From Selaginella moellendorffii (lineage: Eukaryota > Streptophyta > Lycopodiopsida > Selaginellales > Selaginellaceae), in contig NW_003314380.1 of NCBI RefSeq assembly GCF_000143415.4, positions 147,613-211,612 of the forward strand: a DNA stretch of 64,000 nt. Direction: 5' to 3'. The position numbers and the translations under genes are program-made. Under the pieces are notes generated by a model. It saw nothing but the letters and a program-made list of their open reading frames with translations. It had not been told where the DNA came from and searched no databases. Positions 53,915 to 64,000 of the stretch are shown here, piece by piece; position 1 is the first letter of the stretch; each line of letters starts with the position of its first letter.

Positions 53915-55498
53915 TTACTGTACAGTCTTGATGCCTGCTCTTGACAGCATCCATCTCTTTCCTATGTAGAAGGCGATGGCAACTAAAACCAAACAGAGAG
54001 ATCCAACCCACCAGCGAACTCCCCACGATGTTTTCTCGGGAACTTCGGGGACTTCAAGCAAAGCATCGACCTGCAAAAGGCAATCAATCAATCACTGCTA
54101 GAAAAAATGCGAAGGCAAAACAACACACCTCGATCGGTGGTTTGGTCCAGTTGGCAATGATCCCTGGAACGTGACCTTGTCCGACAACCGCAACAACGGA
54201 GGCGTGCTTGCTGCACGCGCTTCTCAGTGTTGAAGTCATGAATCTGCTCGAGCAAGCCAAAGCAGAAGAAGATTTACGAAGCGTACATCGAACTTACAAG
54301 TCTCTTTCCGTCAGGAGAGCGTTTATAAGCGAGGGAAAACTCTTGACATATTCTCCCAGGAGCTTTACAGTGTCCTCGGAGAGCTCCTGAAGCAAAGTAT
54401 TTAAGGGAACTGCTCTATAAAAAGTTGGCAAACCATTTTGTCAACCCACGGTAGGCAGATTATACTCAAGAGTAAACTCCCGCCCAGCTTCATCTTTTGC
54501 CACAGTGTCAACCCCGCCGTAGCTCGTTGTAGTGTAATCTAAAGACGAACAAGTCACTAGACTGACAAAAAGTCATACACTACTTACCGAGGCAAGCCGG
54601 TCCCCGAGAATAATTTCCGCATTGCACGCGCGTCCTGTATTGTAAGCTCTTCGGAATTCGTCCCCCGGTGAAACTCCCAGCCTTTGAGCAACCTGAACGT
54701 CTATAGGTTTGAAGTGATTTACACCTACGAGGAAGGATACCTTTGCGAGGAGGTAAGAATACAAGTTTCCAAGGGTATTCCCTTGCTTTGATCGCCAGGC
54801 TTCTAGCATCTTCTTTACTGTGGGAATCTGAGAGGAAAACAAAATGAAATACTAATCCATAAAAACGTACTTCATGAATCGTTGGTTGCAAAAGCAAAGA
54901 GCGTCGTTCACTGCATAACTCAAGAAAAACTGCCTGTTCACGAAATGAAGAACAAAAAGGTGAAATGTAGAACAAAAAGCGAAGAAAGCTAAACCTCTGG
55001 TTTGACGAGCTTGATCACGGCTTCAACGAGATCGCACGACTCCTGCTATTGTATTTCAATTTCACAATTTCATGAAACAAGAAGCAAAAAGATACCATGC
55101 TAACGCGAAGGAAGAAAACTAAATATACTTCCCTTAGAAACATGCGATGTGCCGACGATATAGACCGTAGACTCAAGGCCGGTCTCCCCCGAAATGTGAT
55201 GAATGATTTTCACAGACTTTATCATCTTCTTAGGCAACTCGCGGAGAGCCTCTTCTTCTCCCTCTTCTTCTTCTTCTTCTTGTCCTTGACCTTCTCCTTC
55301 TTCGTCGCCTCTTCGATCCTCCTGTTCCTCCGCCCCGGCGTGTTTATCAGACCTCTCCGTCTCTACTGAGTCCCCAACACGATCCAATCGATCGCTTCCG
55401 GGATCCGCCTTAGAATTCTCCAAGCGATCCGTCTCGAATGCGGCGGGAGGAGCATCATACACCTTTCCCGCGGCGTCTCCCTTCGTGCTCTGCGCCAT
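53915..55498 (-). CDS. TRB1: TraB-domain membrane protein, copy 1
   Basis: About eight exons from ATG 55496-55498 (MAQSTKGDAAGKVYDAP). After an acidic, disordered N-terminus (poly-Glu near 55260) the TraB domain begins: TVYIVGTSHVSK, ESCDLVEAVIKLVKPEAVFL and ELCSERRSLL, KVSFLVGV, GDEFRRAYNTGRACNAEIIL and GDR, then ITLQRATAGLTLWQKMKLGG, FPSLINALLTERD, SVVAVVGQGHVPGIIANW. One C-terminal membrane segment: VGSLCLVLVAIAFYIGKRW. Plant TraB proteins (TRB1/2) are reported at ER-mitochondrion contacts and in mitophagy. All conserved motifs are intact, so the gene is likely functional. Its paralogue is at 56565-58155. Confidence 0.85.
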
Positions 55499-55689
55499 GC
55501 TCCGCACTAAAACCTCACTCAATATCAACGGTTCTCTTCGTCATACATTTTAAAGCCCGCGAAAAGCCATTCGAAGCGAAGTACCATTCTTCTTTGCAGG
55601 CACCGCGATCCTAATCTTCTTTCGGAAGTCCAATTCAAGCGGTTGCGTTTTCTGTTTTTCGAAAAAAGGAAAACTTCACAGATTTGAAA

Positions 55690-55775
55690 TGGATTATTTG
55701 TGCACCAATCCCTCTCCCAGGATGCCGTCGATATTCATCGCGGGCATACCGTGGAACATGAATACTCCGGCATTC
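55690..55775 (-). pseudogene. Fragment of ADP-ribosyltransferase-like exon 3
   Basis: Minus-strand text reads MFHGMPAMNIDGILGEGLV, matching MFHGTPEINIDGILHEGLV of the gene at 58318-59399 (its exon 3 near 58855-58915). Only this piece is present, fused to the decayed PPR copy on its right. Confidence 0.75.
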
Positions 55776-55789
55776 ATGCATGCTTTGGC

Positions 55790-56510
55790 ATTGAAATACT
55801 CTGGCATTTCCCGTGCATGTTGATGAGCGAGTTCGCCACCCTGAGCTCGCCGTTGGAGCTAAACTGGGCGATCCTGGAGTGTACGACGCTGTGACGATGA
55901 CGGGAGGCTTGGATGCGTGTGCCAACTTAGGAAGTTTGGCGATAAGTGATCCCTTTTGAGATGCCCAAGCATTCGCTCAAAGTGATCCAAGTCCATGAGC
56001 CTCAGTGCCTCGGCCGAGTCTTCGTTTCTCACGTAGGCCGCGATGAGAGTGTTCCAGGACACCACATCCCTCACGGGCATCTTGTCAAAAAACACTCTTT
56101 CGCTTCGTGCAAACGCCCGTGTTGGGCATAAGTCGTCACCATGGAGTTCCAAGTCACGACGCTTCTCTCGCCCATTTCGTCAAACAAGTCCCGAGCTAGC
56201 CTCTTTGGGCATACGCGGCGATCATGGTATTCCACGAAGAAGCGTATTTCCTTGGTACAAACTTCTCGCCGTGTCCATATGCCCTCTCTGGGTATACGTC
56301 GCGATCATAGTGGCGTCTCACGTAAGTGGCGATGATCAAGAGGCTCCTGTGACAATGCCTTCTCTAGCGTACTTGAGGCTTGCCATACATTTCGATCAGC
56401 AGGAAACCGTACCGTTTTTGTCAAGGCTTCTCTTCTAACAAGTTTTTGGAGCCGCCACACTTTCGGAGAGGGGGAGCGTTCGTGAGGACTGATCGAGATC
56501 ATATGAGAGC
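55790..56510 (-). pseudogene. Decayed copy of PPR-4
   Basis: It starts at 56502 with MISISPHE like PPR-4 and continues with recognisable pieces (AAYVRNEDSAEALRLM, MPVRDVVSWNTLIAAYVRNE, VTWNSMVTAYAQ-type text in the plus-strand complement). It has many deletions and frameshifts and covers only about the first half. It sits before TraB copy 2 in the same position and orientation that PPR-4 has relative to TraB copy 1, so the pair was duplicated and this member lost function. Confidence 0.85.
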
Positions 56511-56564
56511 TGGAACATAACGCTGTTAACCTCTAACGAGGTAACTGGAAAATTTACAGGCTCT

Positions 56565-58155
56565 TCACAGCATCCATCTCTTCCCTATGTAGAAGCCGAG
56601 GCCAACTCCAACCAAAGACAGAGATCCAAGCCGCCAGCGAACTCCCCACGATTTTTTCTCTGGGACTTCAAGTAGAGCATCGACCTGCAAAAGGGCATCA
56701 GCACTAGAAAAATGCGAAGGCTAATAAACAACACACCTCGATAGGTGGTTTGGTCCAGTTGGCAATGATCCCTGAAACGTGACCTTTGCCGACAACCGCA
56801 ACAACGGAGGCGTATTTGCTGCACGCGCTTCTCAGCGTTGAAGTCATGAATCTGCCCAAGGAAACCGAGCGAATAAGAGTTAAGAAGCGTCAGACGAACT
56901 TACAAGTCTCTTTCCGTCAGGAGAGCGTCCAGAAGCGTGGGAAAATTCTTGCAATATTCTCTCAGGAATTTTACAAATTCATCGGTGTCGGTGAGCTCCG
57001 TTAGCTGAAGCAAAGTGTTAAAGAGAACTGCTCTATAGGGAAAACGAAGACTTGACAAACCATTTTCTCGAGTTCCTCAGCCCCCGGTAGGCGAATTATA
57101 CTCCAGAGTAAAGTCCCGCCCAGCTTCATCTTTTGCCAGAGTGTCAACCTCGCCACAGCTCGTTTCAGCGAAATCTAAAACGAACAAGTCACTCCACTGA
57201 CGGAATGCCATGCGCACTACGTACCGAAGCAGGCCGGTCCCCGAGAATAACAAGCGCATTGCAAGCGCGTCCGATTTCATAAGCTCTTCGAAATTCACCC
57301 CCCGGTGGAACTTCCAGCCTTTGAGCAGCCTGAAAACCTGTAGTTTTGAAGTGATGTACACTTACGAGGAAGGATACCTTTGCGAGGAAGTACGAATAAA
57401 TGATTCCAAAGGAATTCATTTTCTTTGATCTCCACGACTCTAGCATCTGCTTTACTGTGGGAATCTGAAAATTCAACGGAGGAATACAAAATAGAATACT
57501 CATCCATAACAATCCATAAAGACGTACTCCATTTGTTGTTTTCAAAAGCAAAGAGCATCGTTCTCTGCACAACTCAAGAAAAACTGCCTGTTCACGAAAA
57601 GAAGTCAGATAGAGTCTGTGGAACAAAAAGTGAAGAAAGCTAGCCTCTGGTTTGACGAGCTTGATCACGGCTTCAACGAGATCGCACGACTCCTGTAATT
57701 GTTTTTCATGAATTTCATGAAACAAGAAAGGAAAAAGAAAGAATGCCATGCAGCCCAAAGGAAGAAAACTAATAAGCTCGAGAAACACTTGCCTTAGAAA
57801 TATGCGCTGTGCCGACCATATAGACCGTAGACTCAAGGCCGGTCTCTCCCGAAATGTGATGAATGACTTCCACAGATTTTCTCATCTTCTCAGGCAACTC
57901 GCGGAGAGCTTCCTCTTCTTCTCCCTCTTCTTCTTTTCCTTGTGCTTCTTCTCCTTCTTCTTCGCCCCTTCGATCCTCCTGTTCCTCCGGCCCGGCGTGA
58001 TTCTCAGTCTTCTCCGTCTCTACTGAATCGTCGACACGAACCAATCGATCGCTTCCGGGATCCACCTTAAAATTCTCCAAGCGATCCGGCTGGAATGCGG
58101 GGGGAGGAGCATCACAGACCTTCGCCGCGGCGTCTCCCGTCGTGCTCTCCGCCAT
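56565..58155 (-). CDS. TRB1: TraB-domain membrane protein, copy 2
   Basis: Same exon plan as copy 1, ATG 58153-58155 (MAESTTGDAAAKVCDAP), stop TGA 56565-56567. Motifs: TVYMVGTAHISK, ESCDLVEAVIKLVKPE, VFLELCRERCSLLL, KVSFLVSV, GGEFRRAYEIGRACNALVIL and GDRPAS, ISLKRAVARLTLWQKMKLGG, FPTLLDALLTERD, then the membrane segment GSLSLVGVGLGFYIGKRWML. It lacks the last ten or so residues of copy 1 (RAGIKTVQ). Both copies keep the VVGxGHxxGI region and could be functional. The duplication includes the PPR neighbour. Confidence 0.85.
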
Positions 58156-58317
58156 GCTCCGCCCTAAAACCTCAGTCAATAATGCGCTAAAGTTACCTTA
58201 ACAATGCGACGAATTATACTTTAAAGCTTTGGTCAAGCCCAAAAAATTTGATATCTTCCCAATGTTAGACCTTGTCATGGAAATCGATCCTAGTCTCTTC
58301 CGAAAGTCCAATTCTTT

Positions 58318-59399
58318 TTAATTTTTGGCAGAAATTGAGGAATGCTCACTAAAGAAAAAGAAAAAACGGAAAAGTATTACATCGAGTCCAGAAAAAAAGA
58401 AGCTGTTTATATATACCTTGCTCGATGTGAGATGGATTGTGGCTACTGGCAGTGAACGATGTGGCGCATTGGCAGAAATCGTCCAGACATCCCTGTGCTT
58501 TTCACTCTGGAAAGAAGAAAAAAGAGAGTCGATCAAGCTATGGATCACCAAGAACATATCTTACGGGATGAGAGGGAATGGTAAGAACGAGAGAGATAGA
58601 GTGGAGTCGATCAATCTATGACCACGAAGAGCTCTTACCGGAGAGGGTATGAGCACGACAGAGATTGGAAAGAAGAAGAGAGAGAGAGAGAGTGGAGGCT
58701 CGATCAATCTATCACCAAGAAGGAGAGATCTTACCGGAGAGGGTATGAGCACGAGGAAGAGGAGTATCTTGGGGACGCCATTGAAGTTGGGCTTTGTGAA
58801 GCTTAGGCAGTTATTGACGGAGGTGCTGAAGAAGAACTTGTCGAGATTTGTGAGCACCAATCCCTCGTGCAGGATGCCATCGATGTTTATCTCGGGCGTG
58901 CCGTGGAACATGAATCTGACCAGATCCATCCCTGATCCACGCAATAGAAGCGAAAGCAGGAGTGAGAAAGGAAATTTTAGGCAAGAAAGGAAGAAGAAGA
59001 GCGTACGATAGCATATTGGATCGATCGAGCGAGGGAACACGCTACCTGGACGGTCATCGCCGAAGAGCCTCTGGCACTCGCGGCGGAAGCCAGTGTAGGG
59101 CGCGTAATCGGCTTGTTGCAAGCCGGGATTCATCTCCACGGTGTAGTTGTAGCAGCTGATCATCCAGGAGACCCTGGAGCGCACGAAATCCGGATCCAGG
59201 AAGGCCGCGAGCCAGTATCTGTCCTCCGACGCTGCCACATTGTGAAGCGCTGCCGGTGCTTCCTTCTGGCGAGCAAAGACGGGGCAAAGATCACGAAATT
59301 TCGAAAGATTTCCAGCGATCCTGGACCGGAGAAGCGGAAATTCACCGGATTTACCTCGCGAAGCCGGCCCAGCCCTGGAATCGACGCGCAAGCCCCCAT
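58318..59399 (-). CDS. Small ADP-ribosyltransferase (PARP)-like protein, probably acylated
   Basis: Exons 59355-59399, 59046-59265, 58735-58931, 58417-58506 (plus read-through to 58318): 184 or 217 residues. Start MGACASIPGLGRLRE: Gly2 and Cys4 fit N-myristoylation and palmitoylation. Centre: AAFLDPDFVRSRVSWMISCY and GFRRECQRLFGDDRPG. Exon 3 is MDLVRFMFHGTPEINIDGIL and HEGLVLTN, DKFFFSTSVNNCLSFT, VPKILLFLVLIPSP; the HGT...NI..IL..GL pattern resembles the NAD-binding start of PARP-type enzymes. Exon 4: APHRSLPVATIHLTSSK. The typical PARP Tyr and Glu of the triad are not clearly matched, so activity is uncertain. Three fragments of this gene lie elsewhere in the window. The final exon may end at 58346 if the last intron is spliced. 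Confidence 0.5.
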
Positions 59400-59764
59400 T
59401 CTACCCTAGCCAAGCTTCTCCGTGAAATTCATTCAAATACAATGGAAGGCGCTTAAAACCCAGAGGTTCCTTCGAATATGCGGATGCTCTTGATTCCTAG
59501 AATATGCTTTTTACATGTTCTTCCTTCTTGGCATTAGAAATGCTTAGTTTGTGAGTCTGGTTTTATGCCATTTTACACTTAAACTTCCAAGTTTCGATGT
59601 GAAAGCATTGGACCGGTCTTGACGCCGCCGCCTTTGTTCTTCCTTTGTTTCATCGCTGCTGGGCTTAGCTGCTCCTCTCGCTCGCGCAGCTCTTCTCCTC
59701 ACTAGAAATCGCCACACTAGAGCTTCGAGCTTGGTGGTTTAACCCTCCTTTAGTTCAAGTAAAT
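59400..59764. other. Duplicated 5' flank of the ADP-ribosyltransferase-like gene
   Basis: About 360 bases that match 41900-42130 with small indels (TTCGAATATGCGGATGCTCT; AGCGATGAAACAAAGGAAGAA complement). No gene is open here. It contains the promoter side of the minus-strand gene and the 3' flank of the broken UGT. Confidence 0.6.
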
Positions 59765-61033
59765 TTCCATTTTACACTTAAAAGCTTCGACGTGAAAGAC
59801 CTCCATCAGAGACTGCATCTTTCTCAGAGATGGCAAGCTTCGTGACATTGTCCCTCCACATTTGGCCTGCTTCTCCCATCATATCCTTCACTGCCTTGTC
59901 AACGATCGTGGCATCTGGACTCGGTGGCAAGCGAGAGCCGATCTTCCAATGCTCCACAGCGAGCGCACAGTTAAGTGGCTGGTCGTACAAGAAAGGCCAT
60001 CCAATCACGGGGACTCCAAGCACGAACGATCGTCTCCAAAAGAGAATTTCATCCACAATGAGTGAGAAACGCACCCACGGAACGATGCTTGAGAATCTGT
60101 GTGGACGACATATTAAGCAGGTAAAAGAAGAAGCTTACCTTGAGTTGAGGAGCCCAGAAAACAAACTTGCATTTGTCATAACTTGGATCTTAGAAAAGTT
60201 TTCGAAGCTCATTGTTGTCTGATCGTATCACCCAGGCTTCCAAAGGAGACGTAGATGACTGATTTGGACGGCTGCTCGTCCAGCCAGTCGAGGCAGCTCA
60301 TATCTTCCATCCAAAAACCACACCTCTCCTGCTCGAGTTCGTACACTCCAACCTGCCCGTCGAATGCAAATGACGGAAGCAATGAACCGATTGGAAGAAA
60401 CTGTGGTGTGTCTCTAGCAAGTTGGTCGAGCTGAGATGTTTCGTAGAAAGAGTTTATAAACACCGGTATACCCGAGAGTGAAGTTGGGATCTACGGTGTG
60501 AACTTCTTGAAGATGCAAAGGAAATTCCCATTCAGAAATTGGAGGGAGGCCGGGTACGAAATCTATGATCCTCGAAGGAATAATAAAAACTCAAGTGGAA
60601 TAGATTAAGAAGTACCTTTTAGCGGCAGGAGTCCATTTTCCTTGAGCACAAGAAGACCATTCTGGATGCTAAGCCACGAAGCAGAAAATGTTGAAAGAGT
60701 CACCTTGCAAATCAGGAACTGGCGAGCGACGCCTTGAAGGCTAGTAATTGCTATGTCGATGAGTATGCAAGACACTCTGGGCAGAGAATCATCTGCCATG
60801 ATATCTCAAATAATCTTGGGCACTGCCAGTTTGAGATTCTTCTCCAAGATAGCAGCAAACTGGAGCAGAACCGTAGTGACGGAGAAGGCTTCTGGAATGA
60901 AGGCATCCGGTAAGTAGACAAATCTCAAGTGCTGACCAGTAGCTTGTTGCTCAGTAGCTATAAAAGCCTCCTTTTTGTTTGAGATTAAGAAAGTGATGAA
61001 AAATCCATTGATGAAAAATCCATATAAAATCAA
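59765..61033 (-). pseudogene. Broken UGT (psi-3)
   Basis: UGT-2-like sequence in the same orientation with the same introns. The 5' end is cut at 61033 (first codons lost; homology begins at NGFFITFLISNKKEAF). A CGA codon of the other copies (EIIRDIM) is TGA here, at about 60807. Exon 2 lacks the text between the HELE region and the start of exon 2's conserved part and has a deletion near 60230 that removes the FLWVIR region. PSPG box remains as WPFLYDQPLNC. Not functional. Confidence 0.9.
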
Positions 61034-62290
61034 ATTTATTCTATCTCAATTGCATTCTCTTCTTGCCATGTCATTGTCATCCACCAGTCAACGTCCCTTA
61101 GAACCTTCAACACTTACCTTTTCATCTTCTTGTATTAGGTAATATGCTAATTATAATACTATATTGAGATTAAATTTAATTTATCCATTCTTATATATAT
61201 GATAATAGATTTATTAATTGGGGTTTATTACTTACCATTTCCATCTACTTTTGGTAAAACAAATGGCAATGCAATGTAGTTTCTTCTTTAATAGTGAAGA
61301 GCAATGAAGTTTAGGACTTAAAATTTTCTATCATGATTTTCAGGTATATATGAAAAATCTAGCAAGAGCTTAGAGATTATGTTAAGGCATAAGACTTTTT
61401 GATCTTTAGTAGGAAATTATATGGTAGTTCTAATAGTTAGACTGCTTTTCTTACTTGCACGATACATCTATTGGTTATTATTTAATTAGCAACTTCAAGA
61501 ACAAATAGTCTAACCTTTCTTTTTAACATATTATTGTCTATTAATACATGAGTTTTTATTTTTCCAGTTGAGTTGGGGTCCCTACTAGTAATAATAATAT
61601 GGGAAGGTATGCAAAAGTTTTGCAAACTAAAGAAGAATTATTATTCGAGGACACTTTATAAATTAATGTACAAATATTAAGAATTGAACTAAAATATCTT
61701 ATAGATCAGATTTTGTAAAAGATGGAGAAAAGATTAAAATCTTCATATGGGTTCAAAGAAAAAATAATACAATCTTTATTTACTTTATGAAATCTACTAA
61801 TATATGCTTAATTTTACTAATCATACCCAAAAACATTTGTTGTGAACTACCCCCACCTTTAAAGCTAATACCTTGAATGAAAGTTATTATTATTAACGAA
61901 AATATTCTTACATTCAAGATGTGTGGTTTTTGAATCATATTTGTTTTTATTAAATTTATTATTTAGTGTTTCAAATAATAACATTTCAACATATATTTAT
62001 ATCTTTTTCCCAATCCAATTAAACTTTTTTATTAGTAACTAAAGAGAAATTTAGACAAATATATTCATATTTTGTTCACTTGTAAGTTAAATATATATTT
62101 AGATGAGCTTACTAATAATTTATTTTCTTTTGATTTACTTTAACTCATTTAAAAGCAAAATTGACTACTTACTTTATAAACTTACAATTGAAAGTGCATT
62201 ATTAGTTAAGGTTTTCTAAAGCAAATTAAAAATTATAATTATGTATTTGACATGAAAACTCACTAGTTTTATTTTTAAAGTAGACTATTA
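61034..62290. other. A+T-rich intergenic region with a decayed copy of the next gene
   Basis: Strongly A+T-rich; no open frame of interest. Around 61740-61960 the text resembles 62300-62500 (for example TATATGCTTAATTTTACTAATCATACC versus TATATGCCCAATTTTGCCAACCATACC), so it is a decayed relative of the gene at 62291-62746. Coding frame destroyed. Confidence 0.6.
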
Positions 62291-62746
62291 TTATTTCCAT
62301 GGATATGGATTTAAATCTAGATCATCAAAAATAATATAACCATTATTTATTCTATGTGTTCTACCAGTATATGCCCAATTTTGCCAACCATACCATGAAT
62401 CTTTTGTTATAAATTCTCCTTCACCTCTGAATGTTACACCTTGAAACTTAATAGAGTTAATTAAAATATCTTTGCATTCTTGGTATATTTTTCTATCATA
62501 ATATTTTTTATCAAATTGATCATTTAATTTTTCTCTCCAAATAATAGAATTACCATATAAATTACAGCTATTTAGAGCATTTAGCATATCTGGTTTCCAA
62601 TCAACTAAAAACAAAATTGCTAGAAATGAAAAAAAATCAATTATATACATACTTGGTTTACTTGTTAAGTTGAATAAATTTGCTGATGAGCTGACTAATA
62701 TAATTTTAATTAAAAGAATAAAAATAATTACTAATTTAGTTGCCAT
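62291..62746 (-). CDS. A+T-rich gene for a small membrane or secreted protein, unknown
   Basis: Intronless, 151 residues, ATG 62744-62746, TAA 62291-62293. The N-terminus MATKLVIIFILLIKIILVSS is a signal peptide or anchor; a second hydrophobic part follows (MYIIDFFSFLAILFLVDW). The C-terminal half is polar and aromatic: IKFQGVTFRGEGEFITKDSW, YGWQNWAYTGRTHRINNGYI and LNPYPWK. Codon use is extremely A/T-biased compared with all other genes in the window. No family recognised. A decayed relative lies 0.5 kb away, so it belongs to a small local family; it may be lineage-specific or transferred. Confidence 0.6.
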   Translation of the reverse strand: MATKLVIIFILLIKIILVSSSANLFNLTSKPSMYIIDFFSFLAILFLVDWKPDMLNALNSCNLYGNSIIWREKLNDQFDKKYYDRKIYQECKDILINSIKFQGVTFRGEGEFITKDSWYGWQNWAYTGRTHRINNGYIIFDDLDLNPYPWK

Positions 62747-62956
62747 TGTATATGCTATAATTTAATTCTGAAAAATTCAGTTTAAATACTGAATAGTCAA
62801 ACTTCTTTTTCTGAGTTTCCAATTTCTTTTTCAGAGTTTTCAATGAAGTCAAGTAAAATTAAATAAATTAATTCTCTCCTATATCCTAAGCATAACGTAT
62901 ATTTTTACAAAAAAAAATAAAAAAATGAGTCAATTTTATATTTTTTCTGCCATAAA

Positions 62957-64000
62957 TCACAAGCTTGCTGTTGGTTTTCCAACGCTGTGCTCCATTTTCG
63001 CCCTCAATGCCTTCCTCCTCGCTAGAAAACCTCTTGCTGCTGCTTGTATTCTCGTGGCTGCGGTGACGCGTGATGACTCCTCGTGCTGCTCAACTTGCTG
63101 TATGGTTCGTTTTGCTACAAATCTCGCAGCTCGTTGTATCTTTGTTGCTGCGATGTGGTTTTGCCCCGGTGTGGCTTGAATTCGTATGCCCGAAGCAACG
63201 TAGTCTGCATGTTTTTGCTCCTGTCGAACTTGTAGTCTCAGTAAATATCTCCTCGTAGCTACTTGTATCTTTCTGGCCGCGATAACTTCCAGTTCTTGTG
63301 GCTTGTGAGCCTGTTCTTGTTCGTGTTTTTGCCTCGCTGCTTTCTTTCTTGCCAGAAACCCCCTTGCGACTGCCTGAAGTTTAGTGGCCGCCTCAACTTC
63401 TTCTAGCTTTTCAATTCCTCCAGTGGCTGCTCTCTCCTTGGCCAGCTTGGCCCTTACAAACGCTTGAATCTTTTTGGCAGCGGTTTCTTCTCGCTCGTGC
63501 TTCTGGAAGCTACCCCGACTGGCTTTTGCTGCTTTCCTCCTCGCTATAAACCCCCTCGCAAGGGCTTGTATTTTAGTGGCTGCCTCTTCTTTTGAGTTCT
63601 GTTGCTCTTGTTCCTGGTTTTGGCCTTCACTGCCTCTGGCAAATCTCCTCCTCACCAAAAATCCCCTCACAAGAGCTTCGATTTTCGTGGCGGCACCACG
63701 TATGTAAACGCTTTGGATTTGCTTCTCTCTCTCAATTCGTAGTGTAAGAGGTAGACCCTGCGATCAGAGCACACAACATTCTTTGAGAGAGATTGAGAGG
63801 AAGATAAGAACATAAAACTCTCAACTGTTGGTCCGATCTTGTACAACGTGAACGTTTCCAGGAGCTGCTTGAATGGAATTCCTTTGTTTGGAACTCGAAA
63901 GCTCATAACCTCAAACTCAATCCTCAAGTACCTGGACGAGAAGCGGCAAAATAAATGAAAGCCTCTGATTGGCCAGCTTACCATTGCACGGTGGAGTTGT
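62957..64000 (-). CDS. Protein with serial IQ motifs (5' part outside right edge)
   Basis: The main exon, from about 63775 leftward to the stop at 62957, carries seven IQ-type motifs: AATKIEALVRGFLVRRRFA, AATKIQALARGFIARRKA, AAKKIQAFVRAKLAKERA, AATKLQAVARGFLARKKA, AARKIQVATRRYLLRL, AATKIQRAARFVAKRT and AATRIQAAARGFLARRKA, parted by Glu/Gln-rich helical linkers. IQ motifs bind calmodulin without calcium. Upstream exons (63800-63940 and the edge) give YLRIEFEVMSFRVPNKGIPF and KQLLETFTLYKIGPTVE, which I do not recognise. The junction at about 63776-63835 is uncertain in phase. The gene runs off the right edge. Confidence 0.75.

Noticed and set aside
54580-54600. Premature stop in TraB copy 1 after GDR
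   Set aside because: The apparent stop lies in an intron; the next exon begins ITLQRATAG and restores the family sequence.

Overview
The window looks like nuclear DNA of a seed-free vascular plant, most probably a lycophyte close to Selaginella moellendorffii. This rests on a compact gene order, nearly all introns being about 45-90 bp with GT-AG borders, several intronless PLS-type PPR genes, and plant-only families (STELLO, JAZ, Hyp O-arabinosyltransferase, family-1 UGTs, NB-ARC). The assignment is inference; no database was searched.

Region by region. 1-4.2 kb: 5' part of a STELLO-like Golgi glycosyltransferase gene and a RAD17 checkpoint clamp-loader gene, both minus. 4.3-7.6 kb: three tandem plus-strand genes for small secreted CxxC-rich proteins of unknown function, two with a hydroxyproline/AGP-like tail. 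7.6-15.2 kb: two large PPR genes around a RING/SIM protein resembling a SUMO-targeted ubiquitin ligase, then two hypothetical ORFs. 15.2-19.9 kb: gene-poor, A+T-rich DNA with a degenerate tandem repeat. 20.1-26.1 kb: a block of fused pseudogene fragments (JAZ, NLR, PPR), a JAZ repressor, an NB-ARC/armadillo-like NLR and an acidic hypothetical gene. 26.3-40.2 kb: housekeeping genes (RRM protein, extended LC8 dynein light chain, SPP-like intramembrane protease, HPAT, class-IV aminotransferase-like protein, OSTC-type OST subunit, CCDC93). 40.2-49.6 kb: a UDP-glycosyltransferase cluster with two intact genes, several broken copies, and a 3.3 kb LTR-bordered element with an internal inverted repeat inserted in one broken copy with a 5 bp target duplication. 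49.5-58.2 kb: PPR and ankyrin genes, then a tandem duplication of a PPR-TraB pair in which one PPR copy has decayed and both TraB genes remain. 58.3-61 kb: a small, probably acylated ADP-ribosyltransferase-like gene and a third broken UGT. 61-62.9 kb: A+T-rich DNA with a 151-codon gene for a probable membrane or secreted protein, plus a decayed relative. 62.9-64 kb: a protein with serial IQ motifs, running off the right edge.

Functional themes: secretory-pathway glycosylation and processing (STELLO, HPAT, OSTC, SPPL), organelle RNA processing (four PPR genes), DNA-damage and SUMO/ubiquitin control (RAD17, STUbL-like), and defence or metabolite modification (JAZ, NLR, UGTs). These genes are not an operon. 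The strongest local signal is repeated segmental duplication: pieces of PPR, JAZ, NLR, UGT and ADP-ribosyltransferase-like genes are re-used many times, often fused to one another.
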